A DNA stretch of 64,000 nt, from assembly GCA_014529385.2 (NCBI GenBank), contig CM043944.1, forward strand, positions 75,897,884 through 75,961,883, in the 5' to 3' direction. The notes beneath the pieces were generated by a model. It ran no database searches. It was not told the origin of the DNA and saw nothing but the letters and a program-made list of their open reading frames with translations. This document shows, one piece after another, positions 35,329 to 47,357 of the stretch (the stretch's first letter is position 1; each line of letters begins with the position of its first letter). This DNA comes from Adiantum capillus-veneris. Its lineage: Eukaryota > Streptophyta > Polypodiopsida > Polypodiales > Pteridaceae. Both the position numbers and the translations under genes were made by a program.

Positions 35329-36318
35329 TGTTTGGTGGATACAGGACTATATAGGCGTATATTGCACACCACACCCTGTAAACACTCTATCTTTCAAAGA
35401 AAGCCATGTAATTCAGCCTAGAATGAGTTGTAACCGTGATGTGATTAGACAATACCCTCTCTACTTCTCTTTGTCTACACCCTTGTAAGAGACCAAATGG
35501 CCTTGTAATTCAGCCTAGAATGAGTTGTAACCGTGATGTGATTAGACAATACCCTCTCTACTTCTCTTTGTCTACACCCTTGTAAGAGACCAAATGGCCG
35601 TGGGAAAGCCCCCTCAACTTTTAAAGTCAAAACCCTAAGTTTTGAGAGGAGAATTATCATTAGAAAAAGGGAGTTGAAAACGTGCACTGTGGAGGCCTCT
35701 TATTGCTACAAATTGTAATCTTATTTTCTCATGAACTGGTAATCAGAATTTTTTTCTGAATAGCACATTGCGTTCCTTGTCTCTTGCTCTACAATCGAAG
35801 TGTAATTATTTTTAATTTTGCTGCAGTTCACGACGCATTTTTTGTGAGCTAAATGCATTGACTTGGAGGTTAAAATGGTTTTTTTTAATGTTTTGACTAT
35901 GAATAAGTGTTTCTGTGCTTAAGGCGGACCTTTCTGATTACTTCTGTTTCAGTTTTCTACACATTTTTTGTGATGGATCGTGATTTATGTACCTTCCTAG
36001 ATGCAGACAGAACTTGGTAGGATTGATCCCTTAAGTGTTGTGATACATCTCCTTAAGTCTCGTGCATTCCGGATTCGTTTGGATGCCAAAAAGGCGTGAT
36101 GACCTAGAGTGGTGAGATTGGGTGCATACTAATTGTCTGACTAGGAAGTGGTTGATTTGCTTTTGTTGTAGAACGAGTAGCCCTCTGAGTTCACTTTGGT
36201 GAGATTGACACTCTCATTAAGTCCTCATGCCCCATCCCGAGTGGCTTCCTTGCATATTGACATTAGGTTAGTACAAAAGAGCTATGCTGCAGACATACGT
36301 CACGGCGACCCACTAACA
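35329..36318 (+). repeat. 3' LTR of the giant element (990 bp) with 97-bp duplication
   Basis: Homologous to 5732-6612. It is longer because a 97-bp segment (35407-35503) is repeated in tandem at 35504-35600; the left LTR has one copy. Without the extra copy it would be 893 bp. It keeps the degenerate palindrome at 35971-35990. Its last base is followed by the ATAAT duplication. Confidence 0.92.
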
Positions 36319-36323
36319 ATAAT

Positions 36324-37229
36324 GTTGCAAAGCTTGAGAGGAAAGTAGATCCTCTCTAGAGAGATTAATGGACAAGGAACATGAAACCTGTTGAGGAAAG
36401 AAAGAGGGATGATCTAGCAGAAGGATATGTTGCAGATCTTGAGCTTTAGGTAGAGGTGTTTAGTGAGGCTCATCGAGAAATGGAGAAATTTAGCTTGAGG
36501 AGAATGCAACAAGCTTGCGGATAATGCAATAAGCTTGAGGAGAGAAAGGAGGTTCAAACTTCTGTTGGAGAGCTTTTGGGAGGGAAAACTGAAAGGAAGG
36601 AAAGAGAAGCAACTTGCAAGGTGAAGTGAAGAGAAGTGAGAGATAGTACAGTAGAGAGAGAGGGAGGGAATGATCAACACATTTTTGGAGGGACCCCGTT
36701 TTAGGAGAGAGGGGGGAGAACTTGACAACCACTAGAGAGAGAATTGATGATTGGTTTTTACCCAACTATTTAGAGAAAAGTTCAGTTTTTTGAATTTATA
36801 ACATATTTTTTCTTTATATTTTATAAAAGAGTATAAGTTTGACCACTTTATTCTAGGCCTTGTCATACCCACCATTTTAGTCCACATGGCATCCACCCAT
36901 TTGCCCCTTCCATAATCTCCTTTTTAATCCCATGGAAAATAAAGAGGCCCCCTTAGACCCCATTCCCTTCCTAATGAAGAGTCAGAGCAAATGTCATCAT
37001 TGTAGAGTCAGACAAAACCGTTGTGTTTTATCAGAGTCTTAGTCATGGTGAAATCTTTTGCCTAATTTACTATGTAAAGGTTTGCATTAGAAATTGCAAA
37101 GAGTTGAATGTTGAGTGGATGTTCTCACCATTAAGTAATGCATTCTCCAAATTTTTTGTGTTGTAAAAAAATATATTGTTTGAAAAAATACTCTTTAATG
37201 ATGTTCTTATTTGTAGAGTCTCTCTCCCT

Positions 37230-37314
<85 letters not shown>

Positions 37315-39138
37315 CATTTGGTATCCACTTCTTACAAGGTCATACACCAATTAGCCATGTTCTAAATATCAATATTTATGTTTGCATTTGATAGATCCAA
37401 GCCTTACACAACCTTTTAAAATATATTTTTTTCATGCTTATTAAATACCATGTGTGTCATGGTAAGATGAGCGAGAACCGCCGAAAACGAGTTGTGCAAG
37501 CTAAAAAAATAATGCTTGACACAATGCTCAATGCCCCTTATTAAAGAGATAAGTACACAAATGTCAACACCCTCTCTCGGGAGGGTAAAAAAAATAATCT
37601 TAAAAAATTATTGTCATTAGCTTACCATGTGGAATTAACCTACAAGATTTATCCAATAGTCTAGAGATACATCCAAAATCTAACTCTTTACTAAGGATAG
37701 TTTTCAGAAGGTCAAAAAACTTTTGAGACCAAAAGGATGCAACCTAGCTAAGACTATACAATTATATGGTACGTTAAAAAAACTAGTCTTGCTTGGTGGG
37801 CCTTGCTATAATACATCTCTGGAGGTAGTTTAGCAAGATCACTGAGCAAGAGAACACATTTGTTGTTGAAGGGATGTGCCAATGTACTGCTTGTTACCTT
37901 GCCATTTTTTCTTATGATAAGGTCAAAAGTTGTTTGGGGTTGTTTGGGTTAGTATGGATAGTTTCTCTATAATTAAAATATCTGCCTCTTTTATGTCCAT
38001 AAATTGCTGATCAATTTGGCATGGAATACTATTGATTCGTGGTTGGTATCTTGAACTAGTAATTGATTGACTGTAGAATATGCAATGCTGCTAACTATCG
38101 TTGTTGCCGCTCCAATGGCAAAGTGCCCAACAATAATGTAGAACTAAAGGCAGCAGGAGTGTCTAATTCATTTGTCTATCGACCTCATTTATCGCTATAT
38201 ACGTGAGGATGTACGTCGTTGTGCAGAAGGAACATATTTCTAGATTGTGAGTAAAGATGTCACATTGCATGCTACAATCTTTATACAATGCAGTAATTTC
38301 AAATCATGACCTAGTATATGGATGATAAGCCAGTTTCAAGGTGGTTGTAGTTTGCTCCCTAGCTTATTGACACTTGGATTGTAACCTTCTAAGTCTTGAG
38401 AACTTCATACTAATACCTAGTACTGGAGAAACGAGGACATATATAGTATGTCATCAATTATTTACACACAAATATGGTGATAGCCATTTTTCAGCTCTTC
38501 GTAATTTCCATAGTGAGTTACCTCACCCTACCAAAATAACATAAACACTGTGGCTATTCTTACCTTTTCACTGTACATAGGCGTGTGTGAGTTAGGAAAT
38601 TTTTCCCATATCTCCTTAAAACCCTCAGCTAGCTAGTAATTTGGGCTAGTTGAGCCAAAAACATTAAATAGATTCAAAAAAATAAAACATATTATGGCCC
38701 ATTTATGTGTAAATATTGCATTGTATATAGAGCTTAAATATAAGAAATTTTCATAATTATTTTGGTATTTATTTAAATATTTCTATATAGGTGTGCGTTA
38801 TTTGCCTATGTATGCTATGTACATTGACTCACCATTACCACAATTTTCTTACCATTTTGCATACTCTTTATTCGATCTAAAAATATCTTCACACAAGCTT
38901 CTCTTATTTTTGGTGTGAATCCACTCCAAGGGAAAACTTCAAAAATACCTTTCACCATCAGTCATTGCCTTTTACTAAATTCCTATTTCCTAGAGAAAAT
39001 TTTTCTCATCTCTTGTAAATAAATATACTTCAATAAAAACAAATGAGGCTCCCCTCATTTGATTCCTTATATTTTCATATATCTCTTTTTTCCATTTTAT
39101 ATTTATATATAGCTGACACTATTCTAGATTCCATAAAT
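36324..39138. other. Spacer between retrotransposons
   Basis: AT-rich DNA without a recognised gene. 36,330-36,770 is purine-rich on the plus strand. A compound microsatellite lies at about 37,213-37,312. The remainder shows only short random frames. Confidence 0.5.
37213..37312. repeat. Compound (TC)n(TA)n microsatellite
   Basis: A C-rich lead (CTCCCTCCCCCCCC) is followed by about 20 TC units and then about 19 TA units. Confidence 0.95.
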
Positions 39139-40110
39139 TGTTTATATATACTAGTCTGTTTTTCTCCATCTTATCCATGTATTATATTTTTCATAATCCA
39201 CAACCATGCATATTTTCAAACCACTAAGAATCAGTGAGGTCATGCTCTAATGCAAGGATGGGCTCACCTTTGGAGCCATATGCAAATTCAACAACAGGGG
39301 GGCCACTGAAGACTTTTTTGTGAAGAAAAAAATATAGTTTTGTGGGATTTTTTATATGTATCTCCACTCTTCATTTGAAGCGGTGGTCAAAAGAGAAAAT
39401 GTGGACCAAAAGCTAAATAATCACCTCAAAAATGTTGGTGATTTTTGGAGCAACCACCGTTGAGATAGGATTTTTTGAGTGGACCCCAGTCTGCACTTTT
39501 CTCACAAGTAGCCCATAGTCTTCTCTCACCTCTTTCCACACTTCTACACACACATACTCATTCCTCTTGATCCCTCACTCAAAGCTGCACCTTTCATGGT
39601 TTCTCTCACCTTCTTCACTATTAACCTCCCCTCTTACTCCCATAGCTCTCATATGAGCTCTCCATGTACATACACCATCTCTATGCCTCTCTCTATTACT
39701 TACAAAGTACAATTCCATCTCGCCCCTTCTCTATATACATAAAATTCAGCATACAAACCATGCTTAACCTCTGAAAATTTAGATATCTCATCAACCGAAT
39801 TGCCATTTTCATTGCAATAATAAACCTTGGCGGCGGTGGCGTAAAGAAGAGAAGACGAAGAAGAGGATCAATAATCATTTTGAGAAGCTACACAAGTAAG
39901 TCAAAAAACCTCTTCAAGCTTCACCATCACAAGGATTTTGTCACTTCATTCAACCATCTTACTTCAATCATCCACCTCATTCTACCCATTGTAATATATA
40001 ACATTAACTTTCTAGTGATTACTAACACTAACCACTAACATACTAACACAAAATAGCCATTGACCTAACCATAAAAGACACCTCACCTCAAAACATGTGC
40101 ATAGTAACTC

Positions 40111-40142
<32 letters not shown>

Positions 40143-41179
40143 CCTTACTTATAACTTTACTTTCACCTTATCTACCATCAATAATGCTCTCTTTTGAGTC
40201 CACATCCATTACTCAAGCAGACAAAGAAGGCCCGCAATGTTTTGATATACAAAAAAATCATAATCCTAATTTGTTAGCTTGTAAATTAGGATTTCCAATA
40301 ATCTTAATGAGGGGTCTCCAACCTATAAATAGGCCCCTCTCCTTCTTGTAAAACAACCTGCAATATCTCACATAGCACCCCAACACTCTATGCGTGAGGA
40401 GATACTTAGGCGTAGCAACCACTTTGTGAGCTTCACTTTTGGTGTGAGAGAAGCTTTCAAGCTACACATTGCAAGTGAGAGAGCATGAGTTCAAACATCT
40501 CAAAACCACTATTGTATATGTTCCTCCATCATCAATAAATTGAGGTTTGGTGCATCAAAGGCGTCATTCGACGTTCAAATCTTCTTCCTTCCACTTGTGC
40601 GATACGGTTTGGCGAATTCAAGGTGACTTGTGCATTTTGATGTTTGTATCGTTTGATCTTGTTTTAGAAAGTGTTTAAGTGTGTTTTCATTGCCAATTTT
40701 GTGTCGATTGTAAGAGGGTATTGTGGTGAGAGGTCTCCCACACCCTAAGACAGTGTGTGTGTGTTGGCAATGTTTAGCATTCACTAAGCATTGAGTTAGT
40801 TTTGAACAATCTCTACGATAGCATCATAATAGACCATCTCCATCTGCAAGTCACAAATAAGGTATTACGCAAGATCCATCCCTCTCTCCCTTCACTTTGC
40901 TCTAGCTCTCTTTGGTCCATTTTGTGTGTGTCTTGGTGTGAGGTTCCTTGTGTGTGTGTTGTGGTGCATCTTCTTGGTTGTGACAAAATCTCTCTTGCGT
41001 CCTAGTTCACATACCATAACTAGGTGGTGCCCCTATCTTGTTTGGGTTTGGCTGTGGGTTTGTTGTTGTGTTGTGCTTGTGGTTGCCCCAGCTCCGATTG
41101 CCAGCTCCGATTGAGCAGACGGGAGCCTTGAGGGGTGTTTAGAGGTCGCCTCTCTTGTTGCGCGCCCCGGACTCCCTCA
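39139..41179 (+). repeat. Left LTR of the second gypsy element (2.04 kb)
   Basis: It aligns with 45180-47357. It contains a (TC)n run at about 40,110-40,142 and TATAAATAG at 40324-40332, followed by GCCCC.., a plausible LTR core promoter. The sequence around the right end (CCTCAAT...ATTGAGG, 41175-41200) can form a 7-bp stem. Confidence 0.88.
40324..40332 (+). promoter_or_regulatory. LTR TATA box (second gypsy element)
   Basis: TATAAATAG, identical at 46447-46455 in the right LTR, followed by a C-rich stretch and cDNA-start-like sequence CTTCTTGTAAAACAACC. Its conservation between the two LTRs and its position support a core promoter role. Confidence 0.6.
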
Positions 41180-41183
41180 ATTT

Positions 41184-41201
41184 TGATGCCCCCATTGAGG
41201 A
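41184..41201 (+). promoter_or_regulatory. Probable primer binding site (second gypsy element)
   Basis: TGATGCCCCCATTGAGGA lies four bases after the LTR end. It resembles TGGCGTCCCCACTGAGGA, which is in the same position relative to the LTR of the minus-strand remnant at 48.9 kb. The recurrence in two elements supports a primer role; the tRNA is not identified. Confidence 0.5.
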
Positions 41202-41255
41202 CGTCTTGTGTATGTTTTGTGTAGGCTCAACCTTTAGCATAATCAAGTATCTTGC

Positions 41256-41706
41256 ATGAATCATGATAATTTGTATGATCCTTTTATTCCCATTGAAAGG
41301 CAAAAGGTGCACATAATTGTTAGTACTAAGTTGCAATTTCAACGAGTAATTCGTACAATTTTGGGCCCTCTTAGGTTGGCCGAGATAAATGCTTTAGTAA
41401 ATCCTTTTATTTTGCCTCTCATTAGGTATGACCTTAGTTTGCACCTATATTTTTGTTTTGTTTTAAGAATTAGGTCATGCATAGACCATGGATAATGGCC
41501 CAGGAATAGAGGTTTTCCCCTTTCATTTTACTCCACACATTAGAATAAACGTCGCAATTAGTAGAAAGATCCATTTTCAACAACGTATGGTGTTCATGTT
41601 TGGTGCCCAAAGAGTAGGAGAAATTCCTGCATCACTGAACCCTGTCATCTTGCCTCTTGTTGATTATTATAGATCATTTGATGTGCATATTTTTATTTTG
41701 TTGTAG
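41256..41706 (+). other. Duplicated unknown module upstream of gag
   Basis: Two successive open frames (41256-41495 and 41488-41706) encode related modules of about 55 residues. The first has STKLQFQRVIRTILGPLRLA and NPFILPLIRYDL; the second has SRKIHFQQRMVFMFGAQRVG and NPVILPLVDYY. Alignment by eye shows matched FQ, G, EI, A, NP, ILPL and Y positions, while the DNA sequences look clearly less alike. That suggests an old duplication with some protein-level constraint. The modules lie between the primer site and gag, where no such domain is normally present. Function unknown. Confidence 0.5.
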
Positions 41707-41761
41707 AATAGATTGCAATTTAGAAAACATTATTGCGTAAATCTTTTTAAGAAAAAAAAAC

Positions 41762-42950
41762 ATGTGTCACTTTGAAATCAATTCAATGGAAAGCCAACGC
41801 CAAATTTTTAGGTATCCTCTTTTCTTTGGAGAGCCTGGAGAGGATGCAGAATTATTATTAGCAAATTTCAAGATGTTTTGTCGTATCAAGAGGATAGTAA
41901 CTAATCAAGAACGTGTAGAAATGTTTGAGTTAGTCCTTAGGAAAGATGCGAGCGCTTGGTTTGACTCTTTGCCTGAGGAAGTTAAAGGGAATTACACGGA
42001 AGTTGTGAATCATTTCAAGAGATACTTCTTTGATCCCCAAAACACTCAAAAGCTATGGCAAGACATTGTTTCTCACAAACAAAAAGACCTAGATGACTAC
42101 TACATGTATAAACAAGAGTTTCTACGTCTTTGGGCTGTATGGGTGAGAAATGTTGTTGACCCTGGTGATCGTGCAGAGTTCCTAAAGAAGGAGAGGTTCA
42201 TAGCCGGTCTCTTTCCCACACTCAAGATAAAAGTTGAGGCGGGTGCACCTGCTACCTTTGACAATGTTGAAATTAGAGCTGTTGAGAAGTATAGGAAACT
42301 CAAGTGTCTAAGAGGAGAGGTTCCAATAGAGGGTCCTAGACCTAAGGAAAAATTATAAGCGTCAACATCCAGAGAGATTCCGGAGGTAACAGTAGAGGTA
42401 ATTGAAAAGTTAAATTAATCCTTAAGTAACTTGTCAATTCACCTTCCACAAGCTGTAGGTCCCAAGGGACAAGCAAAGAAGTCAGAAGAGCGAGAGCCAT
42501 CACGAGCTAGGAGAGTCTTGCAATGTTGGAATTGCGGAGAGTCTGGACATGGGATGTATAATTTTCCTTGGCCCCGTGGGGAGCCAGGGAGACCTAACTT
42601 GAATTCCCCAGTGATGCATGCAGGTGAAGGAACTAGTAAACAACCATGGCTTCTACAAAGGCCAAATGGAGCAAGACCACCTCCACGAGGAGTGCAAGGA
42701 GTTCCACCTTTTCCACACTCAAATGTGCATGTGGTAGAGGTGAAAAATTCCAATGAGGTGGACATGGAAGAAAATGGCATTAAGCGTGGCCATGGAAAAG
42801 GTAGGGAGAAAGAAGGAGTCGCGTCACAAAGTGATCATGGACGAGAAAAGAAGGCAAAGGAGACCAAGGAAACCAAGAGGACTCGACGTCGTATTAACCT
42901 CCAAGACTTTCCTCTTGGACATGGTATGGCTCCATACAACTTTTTGGAAG
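41762..42950 (+). pseudogene. gag: gag of the second gypsy element
   Basis: The start is ATG 41762 or, more likely, ATG 41786. Retrotrans_gag pattern: FFGEPGEDAELLLANFKMFC, KDASAWFDSLPEEVKGNY, VNHFKRYFFDP, YKQEFLRLW, RFIAGLFPTLK. In-frame TAA stops at 42356 and 42416 interrupt the linker. The single zinc knuckle reads CWNCGESGHGMYNF (about 42,520-42,565), so the last Cys is replaced by Phe. A basic, Lys/Arg-rich stretch follows (KAKETKETKRTRRR). Confidence 0.88.
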
Positions 42951-43516
42951 ACATGAGAGGTAAGGGTCCTGATATCTCATGGTCTCAATTTCTTGCATTA
43001 TGTCCACAAGTTAGGAGGGATTTAACAAGGGCAGTTAGCACTAGGAGAAAGGTTAAAGAGAGTGTGCCTGTTGTAAAAATTTCACAAGCTGAAATGAATG
43101 AGGATATTACACATGTGCTAGATTGTTACATCAAAGGAAGATTGGTTAGGAGAGGTCTAGTGGATGGGAGTGCACAAATTTGCATCATGACAGAGGGACT
43201 CATGCAAAGACTAGGCATGCACATCCATGAGACACGTGAAATCAAAGTCAAGATGGCAAACAATAGCAAGGCTAGGTGTGTAGGCATTTGTAAAAATGTC
43301 TTTGTAGAGGCCTTTGGCATTAAGAAGGCGGTGGGTTTTTATGTTATGTCGACCAAGGGAAGTGGTTATCCATTTATCCTAGGAAGACCATGGCTAATGA
43401 AAATGCAAGCTTTGCAGGATTGGGAGAGTGGAAAATTAATTTGCAGGAATGACAATCATAAGAAGGTTGTCTTTGACATGAAGGAGCAACACCAAGAGGA
43501 TCTCCATGAAGAATAA
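42951..43516 (+). pseudogene. Protease of the second gypsy element
   Basis: In frame with gag. The retropepsin first hallmark is altered: GLVDGSAQICIM (about 43,154-43,192) keeps the Asp but has DGS where D(S/T)G is usual. The second hallmark PFILGRPWL is at about 43,370-43,396. An Asp residue in this altered context also occurs in some plant gypsy families (VDGGS types), so activity cannot be judged. It ends with TAA at 43514, after which the same frame continues. Confidence 0.75.
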
Positions 43517-45170
43517 TCTCAATGTGAGACGGAAGAAGATTGGACCGATAACATTTCAGAAGAAGAAAGTAGTGGCAGCAGTACTGAAGAGGAGTCTTCC
43601 ATCGAAGTCATGGGGGTAAGGTTTAAGCCAACCAACCAAGAGACCTTTTGTCAAGGTTTGGAGGAGGTAGGTTCCCAAGAGAACCAAAATGTGGAAGATG
43701 AAGGAATGTTAGAAGGTATGTTGTCTACAACACTTACAAAGGATGAAAGAGAAGAGTTCAAAGGTGTGTTAAGGAATTTTCCTAAGCTTTTTGCTAAATA
43801 CTACACCAACATGCGTGGAGTAGATGATGTTCAACACAAGATCGAGCTAAAGCCAGAGGCCAAACCTAAAGCTCAAAAGCTACAAAGGCTAGGAGTCATC
43901 AAGGAGTAGGCTTTACTTAAGGAGGTAACAAAGCTTCTAGCAACAGGTTTTATCTATCCAGTGGAGAATTCGGAGTGGGTCTCTCCTGTTGTTGTCACTC
44001 CCAAGAAAAATTGGAAGTGGAGGGTGTGTGTGGATTACCGTCCACTCAATGAGGCAACAAAAAGGGATCACTTTCCCCTTCCATTTTCAGGATGAGATAC
44101 TAAATGAGGTAGCTGGTCATGAGAAGTACACTGTGTGTAATAGCTACTCAGGTTACTTTCAAATAGGAATTGCATTGGAGGATCAGTTGAAAACCACCTT
44201 CATCACTCCATGGGGTTGTTATGCTTTTAGAGTCATGCCATTTGGACTGACAAATGCTTCTACAACCTTCCAACGCTTCATGAACATGGTGTTTCAAGCA
44301 TTCTTCGGAAAGTCCATTAGGGTTTTTATTGATGACTTTTGCATTTATAGCTCAAAATCATTGCATCTACCAAAGGTAGAAGGGGTTTGAAAAAACTTTA
44401 CGACATGGGAGGTCAACTCAACCCCGACAAGTGCCACATAGGTGAGGATGAAGTGATCTTGCTTGGTCATAAAGTTTCTTACAAAGGCATCGAGGTGGAT
44501 CCTTCAAAATCAAAGGCTCTTATTGAGTTAGCATCACCAAATAGTCTTAAGGAGGTCATCTCATTCATTCAAAAGGTGAAGTATATGTCACGCTTCATTC
44601 ACTTAGCCTCAGAGTTACTTCACCCTTTACAAAAGTTGACACAACAAGTCGAGTTGGTTTGGTCTGATGAGCTTGAAAAATATTTTTGTAACATCAAAGT
44701 TATTCTGTCACAGCTACCAACACTTATGATTCCTTTTTGGGAATACACATTCTTTGTTAGCTCTAGTGTTGGGAAAGAAACAATTGCTGCTGTTTTGCTA
44801 CAACAAGATCCCCACAGTACCAGGATGCGACCCATCTACTTTGCTAGTAGGGTCATGAATGCTTTGGAAAGAGGCTACACGAAGGCAGAACTCATGATTC
44901 TTTCTCTCATATTTGCAGTGAGAAAGTTTAGATCCTACTTGCTACCAAAACCTTTTGTAATTCTCACTGTTGAAATTTTTTTCCCTTGGGTGTCATCTCA
45001 AATGAATCTTAGTAATAGGATCTCTAAGTGGATTATGGATTTGCAAGAGTTCCAATACTCTTTCAAGGTAGAAGATAGTGTGCATGCACAATTGGTAGGG
45101 ATTCTCACTTATAGGGTACATGATAAGGAGATTAAGGTGAATGAAGTAAAGACCCTACCATTGCTTGTTT
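43517..45170 (+). pseudogene. RT-RNase H of the second gypsy element
   Basis: An acidic linker (43,517-43,610) leads into RT: TLTKDEREEFKGVLRNFPKL, a TAG at 43907, then VSPVVVTPKKNWKWRVCVDY (about 43,980-44,040), a frameshift near 44,085, YSGYFQIGIALEDQLKTTF, FRVMPFGLTNASTTFQRF and the catalytic FIDD (44325-44336). A second frameshift near 44,385 restores the frame for LNPDKCHIGEDEVILLGHKV. RNase H runs from about 44,640 (RPIYFASRVMNALERGYTKA). The usual first DAS motif is not evident (FFVSSSVGKETIAAVLLQ). It breaks off just before the right LTR. Confidence 0.88.
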
Positions 45171-45179
45171 TTTCTAGCC

Positions 45180-45588
45180 TGTTTATATATACTAGCCTGT
45201 TTTTTCCCATCTTATCCATGTATTATATTTTGCATAATCCACAACCATGCATATTTTCAAACCCATAAGAATCAATGAGTTCATGCTCTAATGAAAGGAG
45301 GGGCTCACCTTTGGAGCCATATGTAAATTCAACAAAAGGGGGGCCACTGAAGACTTTTTTGCGAAGAAAAACGGGTATTTTTGTGGGATTTTTTATATCT
45401 ATCTCCACTCCCAACTTGAAGCGGTGGTCAAAAGAGAAAATGTGGGCCAAAATCTGAATAACCACCTCAAAAATGTTGGTGATTTTTAGAGCAACCACCG
45501 GTGAGATAGGATTTTTTGAGTGGACCCCAGTCTGCCCACTTTTCTCACAAGTAGCCCAAAGTCTTCTCTCACCTCTTTACACACTTCT

Positions 45589-45637
<49 letters not shown>

Positions 45638-46176
45638 CTTCTCGATCCCTCACTCCAACCTGCACCTTTCATGGTTTCTCTCACCTTCTTTACCATTAAC
45701 CTCCCCTCTTACTCCCATAGCTCTCATATGAGCTCTACATGTACATACACCATCTCTATGTCTCTCTCTATTACTTAAAAAGTACAATTCCATCTAACCC
45801 CTTCTCTATATACATAAAATTCAGTATGTAAACCAGGCTTAACCTCTGAAAATTGAGAGATCTCATTAACCGAATTACCATTTTCATCGCAATAATAAAC
45901 CTTGGCAGCGGTGGCGTAACAAAGCGAAGACGAAGAAGAGGATCAATAATCATTTTGAAAACCTACACAAGTAAGTCAAAAACTTCTTCAAGCTTCACCA
46001 TCACAAGGATTTCCTCACTTCATTCAACCATCTTACTTCAACCATCCACCTCATTCTACCCATTGTAAATATAACATTAACTTTCTAGTGATTATTAATA
46101 CTAACCACTAACATACTAACACAAAATAGCCATGACCTAACCATAAAAGACACCTCACCTCAAGACATGTGCATAG

Positions 46177-46264
<88 letters not shown>

Positions 46265-47357
46265 GTCTTACTTAAAAATTTACTTTCATCTTATCTACCA
46301 TCAATAATGCTCTCTTTTGATCCCACATCCATGACTCAAGCAGACAAAGAAGGCGCGCAATGTTTTGATATACAAAAAAATCATAATCCTGATTTGTTAG
46401 CTTGTAAATTAGGATTTCCAATAATATTAATGAGGGGTCTCCAACCTATAAATAGGCCCCTCTCCTTCTTGTAAAACAACCTGCAATATCTCACATAGCA
46501 CCCCAACACTCTATGCGTGAGGAGAGACTTAGGTGTAGCAACCACTTTGTGAGCTTCACTTTTGGTGTGAGAGAAGCTTTCAAGCTACACATTGCAAGTG
46601 AGAGAGAGTGAGTTCAAACATCTCAAAACCACTTTGTGAGCTTCACTTTTGGTGTGAGAGAAGCTTTCAAGCTACACATTGCAAGTGAGAGAGCGTGAGT
46701 TCAAACATCTCAAAACCACTATTGTATATGTTCCTCCATCATCAATAAATTGAGGTTTGGTGCATCAAAGGCGTCATTCGACGTTCAAATCTTCGTCCTT
46801 CCACTTGTGCGATACGGTTTGGTGAATTGAAAGTGACTTGTGTATTTTGATGTTTCTATCGTTTGATCTTGTTTTAGAAAGTGTTTGAGTGTGTTTTCAT
46901 TGCGAATTTTGTGTCCATTGTAAGAGGATATTGTGGTGAGAGGTCTCCCACACCCTAAGACAGTGTGTGTGTTGGCAATGTTTAGTATTCATTAAGCATT
47001 GAGTTAATTTTGAACTCTATGATAGCATCATAACAGACCATCTCCATTTGCAAGTCACAAATAAGGTATTATGCAAGATCCATCCCTCTCTCTTCCCTTT
47101 GCTCTAGCTCTATCTGGTCCATTTTGTGTGTGTATTGGTGTGAGGTTGCTTGTGTGTGTTTTGTGGTGTATCTTCTTGGTTGTGACAAAATCTCTCTTGC
47201 GTCCTAGTTCGCATACCATAACTAGATGGTGCCCCTATCTTGTTTGGGTTTGTTGTTGTGTTGTGGTTGTGGTTGCCCGAGCCCCAATTGAGGTGAACGG
47301 GAGCCTTGAGGGGTGTTTAGAGGTCGCCTCTCTTGTTGCCCGCCCCGGACCGCCTCA
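45180..47357 (+). repeat. Right LTR of the second gypsy element (2.18 kb)
   Basis: Homologous to 39139-41179. Extra length comes from two expanded TC microsatellites (45592-45634 and 46179-46262) and a tandem duplication of about 84 bp (about 46,541-46,710, TTGTGAGCTTCACTTTTGG.. twice). TATAAATAG is at 46447-46455. Confidence 0.88.
46179..46262. repeat. (TC)n microsatellite, about 42 units
   Basis: Uninterrupted TC run within the right LTR; the homologous run in the left LTR (40,110-40,142) is far shorter, showing expansion after the two copies arose. Confidence 0.95.

Larger units (their letters stand above)
5732..36318 (+). mobile_element. Giant Ty3/gypsy (Tat/Athila-like) LTR retrotransposon, complete
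   Basis: Two homologous LTRs (5732-6612 and 35329-36318, both TGTTTGGTGG...ACTAACA) enclose a tRNA-Asp-like primer site, gag, protease, RT, RNase H, integrase and a polypurine tract. The element is flanked by a perfect 5-bp duplication, ATAAT (5727-5731 and 36319-36323), so both ends are original. It spans 30,587 bp; removing the nested element and one copy of its TCAAT duplication leaves about 19.3 kb, a giant size like the Ogre/Tat group. Protease, RT, RNase H, integrase order places it in Ty3/gypsy. The primer site, the gag zinc-knuckle type and the RT motif FLDGFSGYNQ support Tat/Athila. Every gene carries stops and frameshifts, and the integrase lacks its catalytic Glu, so this copy cannot move by itself. 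By eye the LTRs differ at roughly 10% of sites in sampled stretches. Confidence 0.93.
39139..47357 (+). mobile_element. Second Ty3/gypsy element, lacks integrase
   Basis: LTR copies 39139-41179 and 45180-47357 (both start TGTTTATATATACTAG and end near CGCCCCGGAC..CCTCA) enclose a primer-site-like sequence, a duplicated unknown module, gag, protease, RT and RNase H. The right LTR starts almost directly after RNase H: integrase and a polypurine tract are missing. The 5 bp left of the element (TAAAT) do not match those on the right (ATGGT), so the structure is not a clean insertion. Internal deletion or recombination between two related copies would explain both facts. gag to RT stay mostly in one frame, with stops at 42356, 42416, 43514 and 43907. 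Confidence 0.85.

Noticed and set aside
36414-36765. Ser/Leu-rich minus-strand frames
   Set aside because: They arise from purine-rich plus-strand DNA (GAGAGAAAGG-type) and show no domain.
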